DNA from: Condylostoma magnum
Lineage: Eukaryota; Ciliophora; Heterotrichea; Heterotrichida; Condylostomatidae
Direction of reading: 5' to 3'
Assembly: GCA_920105805.1 (NCBI GenBank)
Contig: CAKKTI010000165.1
Location: 1-41,707, forward strand
Length of the DNA: 41,707 nucleotides
The position numbers and the translations under genes were made by a program. This document shows positions 12,500 to 23,771 of this stretch, piece after piece. Under the pieces are notes generated by a model. The model saw only the letters and a list, made by a program, of their open reading frames with translations, was not told the DNA's origin and searched no databases. Within the stretch, counting starts at the first letter, position 1, and each line of letters starts with the position of its first letter.

Positions 12500-13264
12500 A
12501 TGCTACCCTACTTAAATATTTCCCCAGTATAGCAATAAAAGCCTATTATAAGAACAAGAAGGTAGAATAGTATTTCCTATAACACCTTTGATCTACACAC
12601 ACCGAATTAATTGAAGAAAAATCCTAAAAAGATGCAGTTGTTGGAAGGTAAGATATAATTAGACAGATTCACTGAAATAGAAAGAGAGAATAGAATACTG
12701 TACGAGAAAATACTAAGGATTAATACTAGAAGTAACTCAACATCCAGATGCTTGAAATACAGTTTGGAGAAGTATAACTTAAATAAGAGATAATCCCAGC
12801 AGGCTAAGATTTAATAGGAAAATGAAATCTATTTTAAGAGGATTCAGTAAATTAAAACTTAAATTAATATTCCTGGTTAGAATAAGCAATAAAGGAAGTA
12901 AGAGAATGAGTCAAAGCAATCATTCGCCCTATATCATAATTAAAATATCTAAAAAGAAGATAATCACATGTTTTTAGATGCATAAAGTAAGTATAAGCTA
13001 ACACCTATTCAAATAAAGAAAAAGATTGTAGTATATAAACAATTAGCTTAGGTTTCAGGAGACTATTTTATTATTCAGATAAGTACAGATTACAAGTTCT
13101 ACTATTTCACTGCTTTTGACATAAGTAGTTCTCTAAAGCTAAAAACACATATACCAGCTTACAGATTAAATAGGCTGACTCACAATGGGATTTATTTTGA
13201 CAGAGTCATAAGTCAATTACAAGTACAAAACGGAGAACTTCATATTAACTTATGGGAACCTTAG
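12500..13264 (+). CDS. CFAP97 / Hemingway (KIAA1430) domain protein
   Basis: About 249 residues after removing one 15-nt intron (12648-12662). The N-terminal half carries the CFAP97 signature: HTPNQLKKNPKKMQLLEDRF, then TEIERENRILYEKI, a pair of helices with the IExEN...L..KI pattern seen in CFAP97D1/Hemingway proteins of motile cilia and sperm tails. A second helical part (KIQQENEIYFKRIQQI) fits the rest of that family. The C-terminal 90 residues (IVVYKQLAQVSGDYFIIQIS) are a beta-rich extension I do not recognise. The frame would run into the calcyphosin gene if TAG 13262 were read as Gln, because both genes share the frame with no TGA between; I take TAG as the stop because the following 96 bp look like AT-rich spacer. 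The gene starts a run of three cilium-type genes. Confidence 0.75.
12648..12662 (+). other. 15-nt spliceosomal intron
   Basis: The sequence GTAAGATATAATTAG interrupts the conserved helix. Keeping it inserts Gly-Lys-Ile-Gln-Leu between QLLE and DRFTEIE; removing it restores the family spacing and keeps the frame. GT...AG ends, A/T interior and an A about six bases from the 3' end match the 15-nt introns known from heterotrichs. It leaves the reading frame open, so a frame-only search would miss it. Confidence 0.75.
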
Positions 13265-13360
13265 TTATTTCCTTATATAATCTAATTATTAACATACACC
13301 ACTCCCCATAGTCCCTAATGCTCTCTTTATACCCCTTTACACCCAATTCAGTTATATAAA

Positions 13361-13996
13361 ATGTCCTTTGCAAGAACAACAATAGACCTAAACGAGCTAG
13401 TTTAACGTGTCCGAGACTAAATAGCAAGCAGAGGTGCACGTACAATCCGTGGACTTGGCCGTACTTTCAGGGCTTTGGACAGTTTTGACGGAAATAATAA
13501 AATTGATCCCTAGGAGTTTGCAGTGGGACTACGTGAAAATGGGCTGTAACTAAGTCCCTAAGAGCTTTCAATACTTTTCGACTTCTTTGATACCGACGGA
13601 GATGGAAATATCAATTTTGATGAGTTTCTAACTGGTATACGAGGAACTCCTAATGACAGACGATTGGCGTTTATAAGAAAAGCCTTTTTGAAGTTTGACA
13701 GTGACGGCAATGGCTTCGTTGACATACAGGATCTTCGCCTGGTATATAATGCACGATTCCACCCGAAGGTTTAAAGTGGCAAAATGACTGAGGATTAAGT
13801 GTTTTAGGAGTTCTTAGGGAATTTTAATGATAAGAACAAGGATGGAAGGATTACTTGGGATGAGTGGCAGGAGTACTACGCAGCTGTGAGCGCTAGTATT
13901 GACAACGATGACCATTTTGTGGAGTTAATGAAGAGAGCCTGGAAGCTAGATGAGTACCAGGATAGTTAGCATTATGTCTTTGTTAATGAAATGTAA
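13361..13996 (+). CDS. calcyphosin-like EF-hand protein
   Basis: A 211-residue frame. The order and wording follow the calcyphosin family: GARTIRGLGRTFRALDSFDG, then DPQEFAVGLRENGLQLSP, the loop DTDGDGNINFDE, the loop DSDGNGFVDIQD, LVYNARFHPKVQSGKMTEDQ, the loop DKNKDGRITWDE, YYAAVSASIDND and ending near RAWKL. Four EF-hand units are present; the first (DSFDGNNKIDPQ) is atypical and the other three look calcium-competent. Calcyphosin-like proteins are often axonemal or flagellar, which fits the neighbours. I end the gene at the double stop TAATAA (13994-13999), 7 bp before the next gene; TAG 13967 is an alternative end just after RAWKLDEYQDS. The ATG is preceded by TTATATAAA. Confidence 0.9.
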
Positions 13997-14003
13997 TAAT
14001 ATA

Positions 14004-15770
14004 ATGGAAAGTTAGAAATCCTCTAAATTTAAACTAAAGAGAAGGAAGGGCCCTAAGGTTAAGCTTAGTTTTGATTCGTAGCAAAGAAATGGATCAAGGT
14101 TTCGCTCTAATCCGATTCATACCAGGAAAAGTTCAGTTTCATAACGCTATTAAAACTTCTCGGTTTAAGGAATTTTGAATCAAACTGCATTGGCTAAGGA
14201 AGAAAAAATTAAGTTATTAGAGCAAAAACTAGCTATGAACTCTGCTAAGATAAGGACGGAAAGTAGTAAAATGCGGGGAAGTAAGGTGAGTGATGAAAGA
14301 GTGCAGTAGTTAATAGAGAAAATATTCATGAAAGATAGGCAAATTGAAAGGTTGAATGAAAAGGTTATATAGATACATGCAGCTTAGTTGTAGAATTTCA
14401 ATAAAACGGCTGTTAGGAAGTCAAATTTAATAAAATAGATGTAGAATGAAAAACAGTATATATAGGAAGATTTAGGGGAAATTGAGAAAAGAATTGAGAA
14501 GGGAGGCTAGCATTTGTATAAGATGATTAAGGAGTAATAGGAATATAAATTAGAAGAAGTGGTTCATAAAGATAATAGTGAGGAAAATGTTGTGTAATAA
14601 AACTCCCAGGAAACTAGTGTAAGTGAATTAAGGGAAAAATAGTAGAAATGTTAAGGTGTTGTTTACTAGAATTAAAACTACTTGAAAAAGCATAATGAAC
14701 TAAATAATAAAATTATGAGTTTGGAAAGAAAGCTACTAGCTTATAATGAGCTCTTAGGTTAGTAGACATTTATATAGCAAGAAAAGGAAAAGTTGGATCA
14801 AAATCAGTTTGATGATATTCTATCAGAGTTATAAACTCATAAGAATTACATACTGGGATAATACAATGAACAGTAGATTAATTTATCGGATATAAGGCAT
14901 GAACTTAGTGAATTTGTGTAATAAATCAAAGGTTGTGACTACTAAGACTAAAGTTTTAAAGCTGTTATAAGTAAAATATGCATTGATTTAAATAACTATG
15001 ATAAGGAATTATAAGCCCTTCATTCTAAATTAGTACAATCAAGCGAGTAGAATGAGTCTAAAAGTAGTTTATTATACTTACGAAAATTACAGCATTAAAT
15101 GATACAATACAATCAATTTGAAACACGCTATAATGATAGCATAAACTAGTACTAATCTCATATAATAAATCAGAATAAATTCCTACAAAAAACAAAGGAA
15201 ATTTCAGATATATACGATGACAAGTTTTACTTTAGCCTACGAGAAATATCAAAAATAGCACGTGACATCAGTACTAAATAAAGCAAAATAGACTAACTAA
15301 ACAAGGCCTAATAAATATAATTACTAAGAGTGCAAGATGACACTGAAAGCTATCAGTACTAAAACAAACAGCTCATAAGTAACATAAAAAACATAAACGA
15401 TTAAAAGGACGTTCAAGAATAAAAACTGTCCTAACTATGATCCCAAATAACCTTAATACTGAAAGCCAACATAAATCTGCAAATCAACGAAATAAAGAAA
15501 GAAGAGTTAATAAACGAAGCTTAATTAAAGTTATAAGCAGGTGAAAACGAAATACAACAGAAAGAACATCACCTAGCCCAACGTCACTAACAAATACAAC
15601 TACTCAACTCTAAAATAGAACAATACAAATCTTCAATCGCTGAAAACGACTCAAAAATACGAAAAATGCTAACAGACGAGCAAAAAAACACTTTTAAGAA
15701 AATAAACGACCAACAACTACAGCTAATAAAACTGCGCGATAACCTAAGAAGTAAATCACTGGCAAGTTAA
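14004..15770 (+). CDS. long coiled-coil protein
   Basis: A 588-residue frame from ATG 14004 to TA A 15768-15770. Residues 1-65 are basic and Ser-rich (MESQKSSKFKLKRRKGPKVK). From about 70 to the end the protein is nearly continuous heptad-type coiled coil, rich in Gln, Glu, Lys and Leu, for example LAKEEKIKLLEQKLAMNSAK and IQLLNSKIEQYKSSIAEND. A single TGA near the end is read as Trp (QLWSQI). No specific family is recognised; coiled-coil proteins beside CFAP97- and calcyphosin-like genes suggest a ciliary or basal-body role, but that is inference. The stop lies 4 bp from the stop of the convergent CDPK gene; reading on to the next TGA (15788) would overlap that gene, an argument for TAA as the true stop. 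Confidence 0.75.
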
Positions 15771-15774
15771 CTTA

Positions 15775-17280
<1,506 letters not shown>

Positions 17281-17315
17281 CTTTAGTGAAAATTTAGTAT
17301 TAAAAAGAATATATA
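17281..17315. promoter_or_regulatory. 35-bp bidirectional spacer between CDPK and TFIIS-like genes
   Basis: The two ATGs point away from each other with 35 bp between them. The spacer is about 83% A/T and ends in AAGAATATATA directly before the plus-strand ATG. Any shared promoter must be contained here or extend into coding sequence. Confidence 0.6.
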
Positions 17316-18080
17316 ATGGCAGAAGATTTAGTAAAAGAAATTGAAATCTAATCTCCTTAAAACACACCCCCTACAGAAGACCTATCATCTGGTCAGGAAA
17401 GCGAATTTTAGGCTAAGATTTGCCAAATAAACGATATAATTGAATACCAGACTAAAAATTAAGATTGTTTATCGTGCCTGCCTAGTAATATGGAAGCTAT
17501 AAGAGTTTTGAAGTAAAGACTTACAAATGCTTTTAATAAACTTATTGAACCTTCTTATGTAGTACTTATTACTGATGTTTAAGATGTTGTTAATATCTAT
17601 TATGAACTCATTAGCATCTAAGTAAATCCTTTAGATATTGAAAAGATGAAACTACCCAGCCTCATAAAATTAATTAAAGAGTCTGCCAATGACAGCAGCA
17701 ATGCAAATATTAAAGAACTAGGTAAAATTTCACTAAGAGTGCTCAGTCTATGGAAAAAAACAGTAGCTAAAGCTCATAATTATGCCAAAATTCAAATATA
17801 AAAGAATTTTTCGTAAAATTTCGATGAAAATTATGTAAGTGATCCATTTTTAAGGAAACAAGTTTGTTATAAAATTTATTTAAAGTTATAATAAAACGGT
17901 TTTTAGGATAATCTTGCCAGGGATATCTCAGCTTAGATAGAATGCACTCTAAGAAAGCGAGACCCGCAAATGGAGCTGATATACAGGAAAAATTTCAGAG
18001 TAATGTTTAACTAACTCAAGCATATAACCTATCAAGAGTTTTAAAAATGTCAAGAAGAGGCAAAATCCTCAGAACAGTAA
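17316..18080 (+). CDS. TFIIS-like protein with N-terminal and central domains, no zinc ribbon
   Basis: A 254-residue frame to TAA 18078. Residues about 70-165 resemble the TFIIS N-terminal (LW) domain, ending in LGKISLRVLSLWKKTVAKAH, which fits the family's conserved Gly-Lys and the closing Trp-Lys helix. Residues about 185-245 resemble the central RNA polymerase II-binding domain: RKQVCYKIYLKL, DISAQIECTLRK, then IYRKNFRVMFNQLKHITYQE (family pattern YKxxxRSLxxNLKD). The C-terminal zinc ribbon with the catalytic Asp-Glu pair is absent; the frame closes soon after the central domain. It could be a transcription-elongation accessory protein or a truncated paralogue. The next gene's ATG is in the same frame with no TGA between, so TAA must terminate here. 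Confidence 0.65.
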
Positions 18081-18140
18081 GTCTTAGTAACATAAAATAA
18101 TAAAAAATAGGAAACGTTTGTTATAAATTTCCCCCTAAAA

Positions 18141-19439
18141 ATGAAAGCACAGTTTATACAGACACAAAGCCACAAAATAAGTAAGAAACTTCCAGATGAC
18201 CCGCCAGATTTAAGCGACTTTGACTAGGAATTAGATTTTTCACCATGTCTTAACGATTCTTCAATATACTAAAAGGACTCGTGCCAGTCTTAATGTTCTC
18301 TTTTTTCAGATGATGCAAAAACTGAGGAATATATGCCCTCTTTGATTTATATGGACCTGGCTCACCTAGGGTCCCAGGAGACTTTTATACAGAGGCAAGA
18401 TTACCATATACCTGTATGTCCTCCGGACAATGTAAAGGCAATGACTCCGACTATCACCAGAAAAAATGTTGATGAGGAATTTTAGCCAATGGGAGGATAT
18501 TCCTAGAAAAGGAGTAGAAGGGGACAGGGAAACGTTATTAAAATTTAGACGTGGTTCAGGTCGAAATTAGCTATAAGGAAAGTACAGAGCTAATTATTGG
18601 AGGATAAGCATTTTTATAAGTTAAGACAGGTTTGCTACTAATTAGCATTAAAATAGTCCTTTGAAGGAATCACTTAATAGGAGTAAAGGTAAAACAGTGT
18701 GAATGTAATGCTGTGGTAGAAGTTCTTGAATCACTGTAGCACTGTTATCTAGAAGCAGTGGAGAGGGTATGCATAGAGGAAAATGTACAAGGATGCTTTA
18801 AGTAGGAAAATTGTATTATAAAAGTTTGTTTAAGGCTGGAAAATTAGAAAGATTATGAAACATAGGTAAATAATCAGTATAAAGAAGAAAATTAGAATCA
18901 CAGCGTATCCTTAAGTACTTTATTTTAAGAGATTGCTACTAGATAGAATAAACTCCTTTTATCAGAGTGGAATTTGGGCATAATAAAGAAAGAAGCCAAC
19001 TTATAGTAGAGTTAGACCAATTCCTTTAGGATCTCCCAGATTTTAAGTAGACTCACCTGTCATTACACCTTCCTCACCTAAAAGCCCAGTACATTAGAGG
19101 TTTTGTAACTTCAAAACAATAGTAAAATCATGCAATACCAGCCCCAATTCCTCGTTGAATAGCTCAATTACTACCAGAAGCATGAATAAACTTTCAAAGA
19201 CTTTCAGATGAAAGAATGTAAATAAGAAAATAGACTGCTGGGTTGATAAGAAAACTAGAAATTAACTAAACAACCGTAGAAAGAAGGTTATTAGGAAAAA
19301 ATCCCCTTAAATCAATGAGTCCTCAGTGCAGAGTCTACATGAATTTATTTCTTTTGAGAATTTGATAAATAGATCCAGTGATTCTCCTATAATCCGAGTT
19401 AAGCCCAAGTCATCTAGGTCAAAACTTAATAAATTGTAG
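18141..19439 (+). CDS. IQ-motif (calmodulin-binding) protein
   Basis: A 432-residue frame from ATG 18141 to TAG 19437. Three IQ-like helices lie at about residues 136-230: WFRSKLAIRKVQSQ, VIQKQWRGYAQRKMY (the best match to IQxxxRGxxxR) and VLQKFVQGWKIRKI. The rest is low-complexity, with Ser/Pro-rich patches such as SPVITPSSPKSPVHQ and basic patches near the end. One Trp is TGA (TFRWKNVN). IQ motifs bind calmodulin or EF-hand light chains, so the protein is probably a cytoskeletal or calcium-signalling scaffold; no specific family is recognised. The gene ends only 6 bp before the 7TM gene's ATG, in the same frame. Confidence 0.7.
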
Positions 19440-19445
19440 TATAAA

Positions 19446-20297
19446 ATGATATCTAACAAAATGTCTCCTCCCTAATTGATCAGCTATACAGCAATAGGAT
19501 CATTGTCCTTTATATCAGAGATAGTATTACTAATCGCATATATGAAAATAGAGAAATTGTGAACTCTTACTTCCTAAATGATTCTATGATAAGTAGTATC
19601 CCAGGCTATAACCGATTTCAACTTAATTTACAGTGGATTTTACTACTTATTTAATAATTAACTAGTACCGTAGACATCGTGCTAAATACATGGACTAATT
19701 GCTATGTATATGACAACCTTATCATGGAATTATGTAACTATCCTTTGCATTTAGAACCTTAAAATAATCCGATTTAACAACAAACAGTGTATATCTTACT
19801 TCACTTTCCATATGATTTCTCATATAATAAGCTTAATCATAACAATATCAGCTTTAATCTTAGATTTTGCAGGTTTATCAGTGAATCAAAGTTGCTTTAT
19901 AAAATCAGGCAGCTAAGGTGAATTAATTACGATTTGATTTTTCCTACTAGTCCCTATATACATCTATACAATGTTTAGTATATAAATAAATATAGACAGA
20001 ATTAAAACGAGAAGCACACGAAACAGTTTGCAACAGTTCACAATTTTCCTAATTTTCTATACATTGCTGTCATTTCCAATGTCCCTGTGCCACATACTTA
20101 ATCTAACCCCTGACACCTCCTCCTTGAAATCAATAGCAATGACTACAATGTCATGTTTGGGACTAATTACTTCCTTTATAAGACTATGTGACCCTGAGAT
20201 CTGCTTATATATAAGAAATTTAGGTAGAAGAGTGGAGCATTCCGAGCCCTTATTAATAACCAGTCAAAACTACACAAATGAAGAAAGTTCTAGTTAA
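19446..20297 (+). CDS. seven-transmembrane receptor, cAMP-receptor (Dicty_CAR)/secretin-like
   Basis: A 283-residue frame with seven hydrophobic segments. It opens MISNKMSPPQLISYTAIG; TM1 is SLSFISEIVLLIAYMK, a conserved-type Cys-Gln-Ile-His-Gly sits before TM3, and MTTLSWNYVTILCIQNLK, HMISHIISLIITISALI and NQSCFIK (extracellular loop Cys) follow. The spacing of the two Cys and the SW in TM3 fit the CAR-like GPCRs of Dictyostelium and ciliates. TGA encodes Trp at three or more sites, including EKLWTL and MILWQVV. A second ATG lies five codons downstream. The ligand is unknown. The TAA stop at 20295 is 1 bp from the stop of the convergent transporter gene. Confidence 0.75.
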
Positions 20298-20298
20298 T

Positions 20299-21588
20299 TT
20301 AACTAATCTTAACATTAAGTATGAGTATTGTAGAAATCACTCCTAAAAATGAGTAAAGACACATTACATAAAAACTTCCGTATAATTGCAGCATTGTTGA
20401 TGTTAGTATTGGAGAAATGAGTCCGGGTATGCGCAAAGTACCGAAAATAAGGGCAGTTGCCAGGCCTCGTATTGACTCATCGTATAACGTAGGAATCATT
20501 CCTAGCATTGTGCCTGCTCCTATGTTACTTGATATAGCAACTACTGAGCTTACTGCTAAACTTAGGTAAAAATTGGTGACTAAAGGAATCATTAGGCTCA
20601 AACCTGTAAAAATTATCATACTTCCAAAAATTAGAGCTTTATACGTAAATTTTTACAAAAGGGAAGGTAGGAAGAGCTTAGAGGGTATTCCGAGTAGGTG
20701 AGTAACTCCTATTATCATATAGGCCTGTTTGGATTCTAGAGGGATAAAGCTTGGGAAGAATATTATAAAGCCAAACACAACAGTCATAAGTAGTTGGATG
20801 GAGGAGAGTAGTAAAAGTGTATTTTTCTTGTATTTTGGGCCAAATAGTTCTTTTAGGCCAGGTTTTGGTGCTTGTTAGTCATTTGGCTCTATTTCAATGT
20901 CTTCTAGTTTTTTGCCATTATATACAGCTATTCCTAGTAGAACCTTTTTCAGCTTTTCATTTTCTCCCTGGTTGTAAAGGAATTAAGGGGACTCATACGG
21001 ATAATTTATAGCTACTATGCACACTACTCCTAGTACATAGAACGTTGTGATTACCTAGTATATCAGATCCGTTCCTTTATATCCCTGATTACTAAAATAC
21101 GTTGCTACTCCCATATTCAAAAACCCTCCTAGATTAGTACCCAATGTAAGCAATGTTAAGTATTTCTTTTCTTCCATAGGCATTGATTCTAATAGAAGAT
21201 TATTAGAAATAATTAGAATCCCTCCCTAGCCTAGTCCGGTTAGAGAGACTCCTAGGGCTACTTGCCAAAAGCTGATATCAATGTGGATCATGAATAACCC
21301 AAGTAAAGGTAGAGCTATAATGGGGTATAAGACCAAAACTTTCCCAAATTTAGTCATAAACTTATTTGTAAGAAAAGCTCCTACAATAGACATAAAGCTT
21401 CCTATGAATCCTAAGGCTCCTTTTTCCTAAGTTGTAATGAAATCTGTTTCTTTTACTATTAATGATAAAATCATAGTATAGCAAGTCAAGCAAGTGTAGA
21501 TTAGATTAAGGCATATTACAAGATTACGCTGGTAAGCTCCCCAGCCTATCTCTTTTAGCACTTACTAAACTCCTTGGAAAGATTTCAT
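20299..21588 (-). CDS. MFS transporter, SLC22/SV2-like
   Basis: A 429-residue frame with about 12 hydrophobic segments. Family marks: NKFMTKFGKVLVLYPIIALP in loop 2-3 (MFS motif A region), GLGQGGILIISNNLLLESMP around TM4, and YESPQFLYNQGENEKLKKVL after TM6, the Glu-Ser-Pro-x-Phe-Leu motif of the organic ion and SV2-type transporters. The C-terminal half has DESIRGLATALIFGTLRIPG, matching the R-G-x-A/G motif before TM11. It is probably a plasma-membrane or vesicle solute carrier; the substrate is unknown. The ATG lies 23 bp after the upstream gene's stop. Confidence 0.8.
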
Positions 21589-21611
21589 TTTTATTATTTA
21601 AATATCCCTTA

Positions 21612-22139
21612 TTAGTTGAAATTCCTTTTATGAGTCCTTAGTAGTTCTTGAATTAGTTTGTTTTTTAAGTAATTATAAGAAGTTGTATATCTAGAGGGTT
21701 TAACAGTGGATTTTGTAGTTACCTTTTTTTAGCCTTTTCTCTTACGATTTGTAACCTTATGAGGCTTTTAAGCTTTTTATAGGTTGTTTTGCATAGGAGT
21801 TGATATTTCGGCTTAATTTAGCATTTATGCTACTTCGTTTAATATTGAGTCTTATTCAAAACTATTAAAATCTTCTTAAATCTATTCCATAGATTTTCTG
21901 CTTGGACTCATCTTTCAATTTCTAGGACTGTATTATATAGGAGAGGCTCTTTAGGTTTAAATAGCTTTAGTCTCTAATGCAGGTAAACATTTATTCGATT
22001 TTACTTTAAGTTTTCGAGATGTTGCAATTGATGTACTAAAGGATTCTATTGAGCTCGATCTTGTTATTTTTCTCTGAGGTTTTCTATGCCTTACTTTCTT
22101 TTTCACTCTTTAAGTTTAAAACATTTTGTTTAAATTCAT
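21612..22139 (-). CDS. small basic protein of unknown function
   Basis: A 175-residue frame from ATG 22139 to a double stop TAATAA. It is strongly basic and Ser-rich: it starts MNLNKMFQTQRVKKKVRHRK and contains RSSSIESFSTSIATSRKLK, MSPSRKSMEQIQEDFNSFE and HKVTNRKRKGQKKVTTKS. One Trp is TGA (RNWKMS). It is predicted largely disordered, apart from a short acidic helix in the middle. No family is recognised; such proteins in ciliates may be cytoskeletal or chromatin-associated. Confidence 0.6.
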
Positions 22140-22301
22140 ATTAGGAATATATAGGGTTGTATTTGATAATAAATTATTAAATTTAGAACGATATAATTAC
22201 TCAAGGAAATTGAAGTACTTAGAATAAGTTATGACTGTATTATCTAAATATTCCTAACTTCAAAGCTTGTATAATAATAATCTCTTTTCCAATATATAAA
22301 A

Positions 22302-23771
22302 ATGGAAAATTGCATTGGACCAATCGTCAGAAACCTGATTGCTGGAGCCAATTTCTAATAATACTTCCAAGTAAATCATCAACATAAGGGATGGCCTGAT
22401 ATAGGTGAAGCTCGAAGCATTCTAAAGGGTCAACTCTTCACCTAAAACAACTTTATAGCTCTATGTAAGAATCTAGAAGGGTCTAATCCAGGCACAAAAC
22501 TTAAGAGAATCCTCACAATTCGCCAACTGTTCACAATAACTTACTAACCTATGATAGACATTTTCATTCGTGACTTTATAAGAGAGAATGAGATTAAAGC
22601 CAAGTATCTGAAATATTTGGATGTTTTGGTCAAATCAAGTGATTAAGCCAAAGAAATCATTTAAAGAGTGAATCCTGGTGGTTTGATGGGAGTAAGACTT
22701 TAAACCTTTGGAGAAATATCATGGCAACTTGTTTTTATCATAACAGATCAGTAATAGTAAACTAATAGAAGTTTAGAATGGATTATGAGATGTTCGAGAG
22801 TGAATCCAGTGAGAGCTGCATTAAAAGCTGGAGAATATATAAGATACTAAGCAAGACAACTAGAATTACAACAAAAATAATTCTAATAACAAAAGGAGAA
22901 ATGAGGAATCATTGGTCAACATGATGATTTTGTATTATCAGTTTGCATTTCAAGAAGTGAATAATTTATAGTATCAGGTGGAAGGGATAATAAAGTCAGA
23001 GTATGGGACTTATAAGATCCATCCAGAAACAGAATCATAGGCCAACATGATGATTATGTAGAATCAGTTTGTATTTCAAGAAGTGAATATCTCGTAATAT
23101 CAGGTGGAAGGGATAAGCAAGTAAAAGCATGGGACTTATAAGACCCATCCAGAAACAGAATTATTGGTTAACACGATTCTTATGTATTATCAGTTTGTAT
23201 TTCAAGAAGTGAATAACTCATAATATCATGCGGATGGGATATGAAAGTAAGAGTATGGGACTTATAAAACCCTTCCAGAAACAGAATCATAGGCCAACAT
23301 GATGATTTTGTAGAATCAGTTTGTATTTCAAGAAGTGAATAATTAGTAGTATCAGGTGGATATGATATGAAAGTAAGAGTATGGGACTTATAAAACCCTT
23401 CCAGAAACAGAATCATAGGCCAACATGGTTCTTATGTGTTATCGGTTTGTATTTCAAGAAGTGAATAACTCATAGTGTCAGGTGGATGGGATGCTAAAGT
23501 AAGAGTATGAGATTTATTAAACCCATCCAAAAACAGAATCATTGCTCAATATGATTATGATGTATCATCAGTTTGAATTTCAAGAAGTGAATAAATCGTA
23601 GTATCAGGTGGAGGTGATAAGCAAGTAAGAGTATGGGATTTATAAAACTCGTCTAAAAACAGAATCATAGGTCAACATGATGATTAGGTATATTCAGTTT
23701 GCATTTCAAGAAGCGAATAACTCATAGTATCAGGTGGAGGTGATAATAAAGTAAGAGTATGGGAAATTTAG
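22302..23771 (+). CDS. WD40 protein with seven nearly identical repeats
   Basis: A 489-residue frame from ATG 22302 to TAG 23769. Residues 1-200 form a helical domain related to that of the WD40 gene at 8111-9604 (AKYLKYLDVLVKSSDQAKEI, GEISWQLVF, WIMRCSRVNPVRAALKAG). From residue 205 there are seven 42-residue WD units of exactly 126 bp, with the core SVCISRSEQLIVSGG, D-x-K-V-R-V-WDL and NPSRNRIIGQH. Seven units predict one closed propeller. The third repeat has TAA where the others have CAA (GQH), and the fifth has TGA where the others have TGG (VWDL), which proves the code from within the gene. Variation concentrates at a few positions (after GQH and after SGG). Ligand and partner are unknown. 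Confidence 0.88.
22914..23768 (+). repeat. 126-bp tandem WD40-repeat array, seven units
   Basis: Units start at 22914, 23040, 23166, 23292, 23418, 23544 and 23670 with the theme GGTCAACATGATGAT. Period is exactly 126 bp; the last unit is about 100 bp because the gene ends. Units 1-5 and 7 differ at few positions, mostly at two clusters; unit 6 is the most divergent. This implies recent amplification or ongoing gene conversion. Confidence 0.95.

Noticed and set aside
12500-13996. A single CFAP97-calcyphosin fusion protein
   Set aside because: The 96 bp between are AT-rich and pyrimidine-rich, calcyphosin has its own natural start preceded by TATATAAA, and TAG is a proven stop elsewhere in the window.
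18699-18713. 15-mer GTAATGCTGTGGTAG inside the IQ-protein gene as an intron
   Set aside because: It is not A/T-rich and neither reading is favoured by a conserved motif; kept as coding.
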